From Lachnospiraceae bacterium (lineage in GTDB: Bacteria > Bacillota > Clostridia > Lachnospirales > Lachnospiraceae): a DNA stretch of 34,490 nucleotides. The stretch covers positions 1-34,490 of the forward strand of contig JAFSIS010000018.1 of assembly GCA_017439665.1 (NCBI GenBank). The letters are read 5' to 3'. How positions within the stretch are numbered: position 1 is the stretch's first letter; every line of letters starts with the position of its first letter. Below are positions 31,328 through 34,490 of the stretch, in pieces. The position numbers and the translations under genes were made by a program. The notes under the pieces were generated by a model. It ran no database searches. It worked only from the letters and a program-made list of their open reading frames with translations, and was not told where the DNA came from.

Positions 31328-32203
31328 ATGCAAAATGTAATTTTACTGCTCTTTGCCCTATTCTTTGGGGCAGGGAGCTATTTTCTTTTGGCTCAGCTTC
31401 TTCAGGTTCCTACTTACCGTACCAGCAGGGCTATGTTAAGTGTGGGAAAAAAGCAAAGGAAACAGGCCAGAAGTTCAGATGCGTTTATTCTGGAGCTTTC
31501 GGCAAAGCTGGCTCCCTTTCTTCCTATGGACGAATATAAGAAGAGGAAACTTTCTGCCACTCTTCGGTCTGCGGAAATTGCCATGACACCGCAGCTTTAT
31601 CTAGCCCAGGCCTATGTGAAGGCGGGGCTGGTGTTTCTTAGTATTATTCCGTCAATCCTTATTTTTCCCCTGATCTTTCCGGTATTTATTATTTTGGGAA
31701 TAGGAATCTTTTTTTCGGAAAGCACAAGGGCAGAAAAGTTGGTGAAACAGCGAAGGGAAGAAATTGAATTTGAACTGCCCCGATTTGTGGCAACCATCAC
31801 CCAGGAGTTGATGGCAAGCCGGGATATTCTTTCCTTATTGGAAAGCTACCAGAAGAATGCCGGTGGTGCCTTGAAAAATGAATTGGCTATTACCACCGCC
31901 GATATGCGGACAGGAAACTATGAAGCTGCGCTTATGCGACTGGAGGGAAGGGTGTCCAGTGCCCAGCTTTCGGATGTGGTCAGAGGACTGATTGGCTGCA
32001 TTCGAGGGGATGATGGGGTAGCCTTTTTTCGGATGCTTTCCCATGATATGAAACAGCTTGAGCTACAGAGGCTGAAACGACTGGCTTTGGAAAGGCCGCC
32101 AAAAATCCGGCGTTATTCCTTTCTTTTGTTGGCCTGTATGTTACTGGTTTACATGGGGGTAATGGGGTATCAGATTTTAGGCACCATGTCAGGAATGTTT
32201 TAA
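31328..32203 (+). CDS. tadC-like: TadC-like type II secretion F-domain protein
   Basis: A 291-residue second platform protein. It has an N-terminal membrane helix (VILLLFALFFGAGSYFLLAQ), a central pair (GLVFLSIIPSILIFPLIFPVF and following) near residues 95-135, the cytoplasmic F domain (EEIEFELPRFVATITQELMA, then LLESYQKNAGG), and a C-terminal helix (SFLLLACMLLVYMGVMGYQI). The order TadB then TadC after CpaF matches Tad loci. ATG 31328 follows AGGAGG. Its domain carries the family's paired GxxL-type helices, but no catalytic residue is expected. Confidence 0.84.
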   Translation: MQNVILLLFALFFGAGSYFLLAQLLQVPTYRTSRAMLSVGKKQRKQARSSDAFILELSAKLAPFLPMDEYKKRKLSATLRSAEIAMTPQLYLAQAYVKAGLVFLSIIPSILIFPLIFPVFIILGIGIFFSESTRAEKLVKQRREEIEFELPRFVATITQELMASRDILSLLESYQKNAGGALKNELAITTADMRTGNYEAALMRLEGRVSSAQLSDVVRGLIGCIRGDDGVAFFRMLSHDMKQLELQRLKRLALERPPKIRRYSFLLLACMLLVYMGVMGYQILGTMSGMF

Positions 32204-32218
32204 GGAAGAGAGGTAACC

Positions 32219-32626
32219 ATGAAAAGATTGAAAAAGATTGGTAAAGATCGCCGGGGAGAGGGCTATATGGATATCGCCATTGGGGTATTTTGCCTGATGC
32301 TTGTGGTGGCACTGGCTACCACCCTGTTTCCTCTCTTTTTAAAGAAACAGCAGCTGGACTCTTTTGCCGATGAAATCGTAAGACAGGCAGAAATTGTAGG
32401 AAGTACGGATGTTTCGGAAAGAATTGCCCAGCTAAAACAGGAAACGGGGCTTGACCCACAGATCTACTGGGAGTGTGACTATTACAGTGGAAACAAGGTG
32501 CAGCTTAATGGAGATATTCAAGTAACCCTTATCCAGAAGGCAGACCTTGGTTTTTTTGTCTTTGGTTCTTTTCCCATCGAACTAAAGGCGAAAGCCAGTG
32601 GAAAAAGTGAAGTTTACTATAAATAA
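32219..32626 (+). CDS. DUF4320 family TadE-like pseudopilin
   Basis: A 135-residue protein with a basic leader (KRLKKIGKDRRG), the motif GEGYMDIAIGV and a hydrophobic helix (FCLMLVVALATTLFPLFL). A globular soluble domain follows (ELDSFADEIVRQAEIVG-like helix and beta strands). This is how TadE/TadF pseudopilins look: cleavage after the first Gly of the motif would leave an acidic residue at +5, as in RGAAAVEF-type TadE sites. I recognise it as DUF4320, common in clostridial elements. Its GEG-Y-M-D motif resembles GEG-F-V-D of DUF6133, suggesting the same peptidase processes both. ATG 32219 lies 15 bases after the TadC-like gene. Confidence 0.8.
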   Translation: MKRLKKIGKDRRGEGYMDIAIGVFCLMLVVALATTLFPLFLKKQQLDSFADEIVRQAEIVGSTDVSERIAQLKQETGLDPQIYWECDYYSGNKVQLNGDIQVTLIQKADLGFFVFGSFPIELKAKASGKSEVYYK

Positions 32627-32636
32627 GGAGAAGCAA

Positions 32637-33176
32637 ATGGAAAAAGCAAAAAGGCTGTGGTTCAATAAGCAGGGACTTTCCTATCCCCTTACAGTAGCTT
32701 TGATTTTGGCATTATTGCTGGTTATATGCGTACTGGCAGAATTTTTCCGCCTGTCCATTATCGCCTATGGAGTGAGAAATGCCTTGCAGGAGGCGGTCAT
32801 TTCCGTAACCACCACCAATTACAATGAGGTATATGACGGATTGCGGGAAGGGTATAGCGGAGGGTACTTTATGACCGGAGAGGCTTGGGAAGAAACCCTG
32901 GATTATGGGGATGTGTATACCCAGCTTGACCGTGTGCTGGGAACCGGGCCGGATGGAGATTACCATGTCAAGTGGCAAACAAATGGATATGAATATCGGT
33001 TGAGTCATCTACAGGTATCTATCCGAAATGCTCCCTTTGCCCCGGGAAATGCCAGCCAGAATTTTGAAGCGGATGTTTCTATTAAATTGGAGATACCCCT
33101 GTCTTTTGGGTGGCAGTCTTTGCCACCGGTAGAAATGATGATACAGACAAAAGCTGCCTACATGCCAAAGTTTTAA
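32637..33176 (+). CDS. TadE/TadG-like pilus assembly protein
   Basis: A 179-residue protein with one N-terminal helix (YPLTVALILALLLVICVLAEFF) after a basic leader, then an extracellular domain with many aromatic residues and Asn/Gly turns (TTTNYNEVYDGL, YRLSHLQVSIRNAPF). It ends IQTKAAYMPKF. It follows the DUF4320 gene directly and resembles minor pseudopilins, though no acidic residue follows the Gly of KQGLSYP at the +5 position, so prepilin processing is doubtful. The start at ATG 32637 has AAGGAG six bases upstream; the frame extends 13 codons earlier without such support. About 190 non-coding bases (33,177-33,365) follow, in which I see only a 16-codon chance frame. Confidence 0.75.
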   Translation: MEKAKRLWFNKQGLSYPLTVALILALLLVICVLAEFFRLSIIAYGVRNALQEAVISVTTTNYNEVYDGLREGYSGGYFMTGEAWEETLDYGDVYTQLDRVLGTGPDGDYHVKWQTNGYEYRLSHLQVSIRNAPFAPGNASQNFEADVSIKLEIPLSFGWQSLPPVEMMIQTKAAYMPKF

Positions 33177-33365
33177 GAACAGAAAACAATGGACAAAACT
33201 AACGGACTCATGTTAGATTGGGCTTACTGCCTACCATAATCAGGAATTTCACAACACACAAAAAGATAACCTGGACGCGGGGGAAAGTCTGTTGTATGAT
33301 GAAGTTGGATAAAAGTAGGACAGCATTTGCCGTAAAGAAAATTTATGGAAAGTGAGGTCTTTTAG

Positions 33366-33923
33366 ATGAAAAATGAATATGAAAAGAAAAAGAAACTGGT
33401 CATTGTGACGCTCGCCCTAGTGGCTCTATGCCTTGCAGGAGGATTGGGTTTTTATCTGTACCAAAAAAACATTCCTTCCACACCTAAGAAAGAGTTTGTG
33501 GAGGAGGAGCCAGTACAGACAGAAGTGGCTGTACCGGAGATTTCCCTTTCAGATAAAAAGAAAGAAGTACCGGAAGCAGAAACAGCGATCTATGAGGAAA
33601 TGACAGAAACCTTAGAAACACAGACCAGTGTGGATGAAGAAGGGGCAGATGCAGGAAAGCCTCGGACAGAGGAAGAAGCAAAGGCGCCGGAGGAAAAGCC
33701 GGAGATTTTCGATACAGGAGAAGAAAATCCGGCCGAACCACCCCAGTATGCCCCGGAGGTAACAGAGCCAAAAGAAAAGCCAGAAGAGCCCACAGGGGGA
33801 AGTACCAACGAGGAGGGCCAAATTTATGTTCCCGGTTTTGGCTATATGGACGCACCGGTGGCACCAGTGTCTGAGGATGCCGGTTCTACAGGGGATTGGG
33901 ATAAACAAATCGGAGATATGTAA
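33366..33923 (+). CDS. DUF6550 family membrane-anchored protein
   Basis: A 185-residue protein with an N-terminal membrane anchor (LVIVTLALVALCLAGGLGFYLY) and a long, acidic, Pro/Glu-rich, unfolded extracellular region (residues ~40-150). It ends with a short conserved motif: YVPGFGYMDAPV and a terminal QIGDM. This matches DUF6550, a family of clostridial conjugative elements whose function is unknown. The stalk-like composition suggests it spans the cell wall and displays its C-terminal motif. GTGAGG lies upstream of ATG 33366. A terminator follows after nine bases, so it closes the operon. Confidence 0.78.
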   Translation: MKNEYEKKKKLVIVTLALVALCLAGGLGFYLYQKNIPSTPKKEFVEEEPVQTEVAVPEISLSDKKKEVPEAETAIYEEMTETLETQTSVDEEGADAGKPRTEEEAKAPEEKPEIFDTGEENPAEPPQYAPEVTEPKEKPEEPTGGSTNEEGQIYVPGFGYMDAPVAPVSEDAGSTGDWDKQIGDM

Positions 33924-33931
33924 TTGAAGCA

Positions 33932-33965
33932 AAAAAAGAGTATGGTGAAGGCCATGCTCTTTTTT
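33932..33965 (+). terminator. Rho-independent terminator; apparent target of the group II intron
   Basis: A stem of 14 pairs (A-run plus GAGTATGG at 33938-33945 with CCATGCTC at 33952-33959, one G-T wobble) encloses loop TGAAGG and ends in a T-run to 33965. It closes the transcription unit ending with the DUF6550 gene. The intron's GTGCG begins four bases after the T-run, the position favoured by class C introns. Confidence 0.9.
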
Positions 33966-33968
33966 ATC

Positions 33969-34490
33969 GTGCGCCTAGCGGCGCACGTTTCCAACAGGTG
34001 TAAGTCCTGAATCCGCCCGGTAGTGGGAAGGATATAGTCGAAGGCAAGGGTGTCCGCCGTGAGGCGGAATCTGAAGGAAGCTGGATGTGGGGAATATACT
34101 ACCCCACGGACAAATCTCTGGTCTGACGAACAGAAATCACATATGAGGTTATGCATGAGGGTAAGCCTGCGGTACAAGTCAAAGCCCAATAACTACACGG
34201 AATCATGCATGATAGATGTGGCAGATATATGGAGAGAAGGAAACGTGTGGTACCTAGGGAGGTCTGTGTGGAATGCTCTGAAAGGAGTAACCATAGCTGA
34301 AAGGCTATGCTGAACACACAGAAGTCAGCAGAGGTCATAGTAGTCAAAGGGGACAAGTCCCATTGCGATGAAGGGCCGAATCAGTAGGAGTCTTTAGTAT
34401 GACCGAGAAAGGAGGAATGACCAATAATGACAGAAAACATAAATAATGGCTGTTTGCAAAGGGATAGTGCGGAACATGAAGAGCATGCGA
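33969..34490 (+). mobile_element. Group II intron, class C-like (5' part, truncated by window end)
   Basis: The 5' boundary GTGCGCC at 33969 opens a hairpin (GTGCGCC-TAGC-GGCGCAC). Downstream are blocks that I know from class C introns such as the Oceanobacillus iheyensis intron: AAGGGTGTCCG then GGAATCTGAAGGAAGC (34,047 region), CATATGAGG-like, and GGAGGTCTG with CAGAAGTCAGCAG near 34,318. These belong to domain I and its exon-binding framework. Domain IV carries the start of a protein gene near 34,427. The catalytic domain V and the 3' end are outside the window. The position just after a terminator agrees with class C target choice. The similarity is judged from memory. Confidence 0.82.
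34427..34490 (+). CDS. ltrA-like: Start of the intron-encoded reverse transcriptase/maturase (partial)
   Basis: The first 21 codons of a frame that runs off the right edge, starting MTENINNGCLQRDSAEHEE. GAGAAAGGAGG ends about 12 bases before ATG 34427. A nearer ATG at 34417 stops after nine codons. Intron-encoded RT/maturases begin in domain IV at about this distance from the 5' boundary, and the LQRDSAE wording is common at their N-termini. The RT domain itself is not in the window, so the call depends on the intron context. Confidence 0.65.
   Translation, partial: MTENINNGCLQRDSAEHEEHA

Noticed and set aside
34050..34313. 87-codon frame in the intron
   Set aside because: It lies in the folded ribozyme domain I-III region, where sequence is dictated by RNA structure. 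No SD and no recognisable protein.
1..34490. tRNA genes, CRISPR arrays, insertion sequences, integrase or attachment sites
   Set aside because: I looked for cloverleaf arms, regularly spaced repeats, transposase motifs and recombinase motifs and saw none. The element ends must lie outside the window.

Overview
The window is most likely part of a large conjugative element (integrative and conjugative element, or plasmid) of a low-to-moderate GC, Gram-positive Clostridia host such as a Lachnospiraceae gut anaerobe. The reasons are strong AAGGAGG-type ribosome binding sites, frequent TTG and GTG starts, a long operon entirely on the + strand, and families typical of clostridial elements: the giant ArdC-like/methylase/helicase protein, a DUF3991-TOPRIM protein, a MobP3-like relaxase, a VirD4/TraG coupling protein, DUF5688, DUF6133, a TrbL-like protein, a PrgI-like protein and DUF6550. 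No tRNA, rRNA, CRISPR array or integrase is visible. Neither end of the element is in the window.

Layout: (1) 0-10.4 kb is a maintenance and establishment module: the tail of an unknown gene, parA, parB, a ~2,360-residue methylase/helicase with a tnpV-like gene in a second frame, and a DUF3991-TOPRIM protein. (2) 10.4-18.5 kb is DNA processing: an inverted-repeat cluster (candidate oriT), a ribbon-helix-helix protein, DUF5688, a second repeat region, the relaxase, several small unknown genes, the coupling protein, a VirB2-like small protein and DUF6133. (3) 18.5-22.8 kb is an AT-rich defence cassette (AbiL-like AAA ATPase plus RloB, then an OLD-family nuclease) with its own promoter and terminator. 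It is flanked by two diverged copies of the 3' end of the DUF6133 gene and its downstream spacer. (4) 22.8-24.6 kb resumes the transfer operon (SpoVG-like, TrbL-like, small membrane protein, PrgI-like). (5) 24.7-26.7 kb holds a C5-cytosine and an MT-A70 methyltransferase. (6) 26.7-33.9 kb is a Tad/Flp-type (type IVc) pilus assembly locus: prepilin peptidase, CpaB, CpaE/TadZ, CpaF/TadA, TadB, TadC and two TadE-like pseudopilins, followed by a DUF6550 protein. (7) From 33,969 a group II intron resembling bacterial class C begins directly after a rho-independent terminator and runs off the window.

How it may work together (inference): ParAB and the giant protein maintain and protect the element. 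Relaxase, RHH protein and VirD4 process and deliver DNA. The TrbL- and PrgI-like proteins give a minimal type IV secretion channel, although no VirB4 ATPase is seen here. The Tad locus would add a retractable or adhesive pilus for cell contact. The most interesting proposal is that DUF6133, which carries a GEGFVD motif before a hydrophobic helix much like the GEGYMD of the TadE-like DUF4320 protein, is the Flp-type pilin of this conjugation-linked Tad system. Two overlapping-frame genes and a defence cassette at a duplicated boundary are the other main points of interest.
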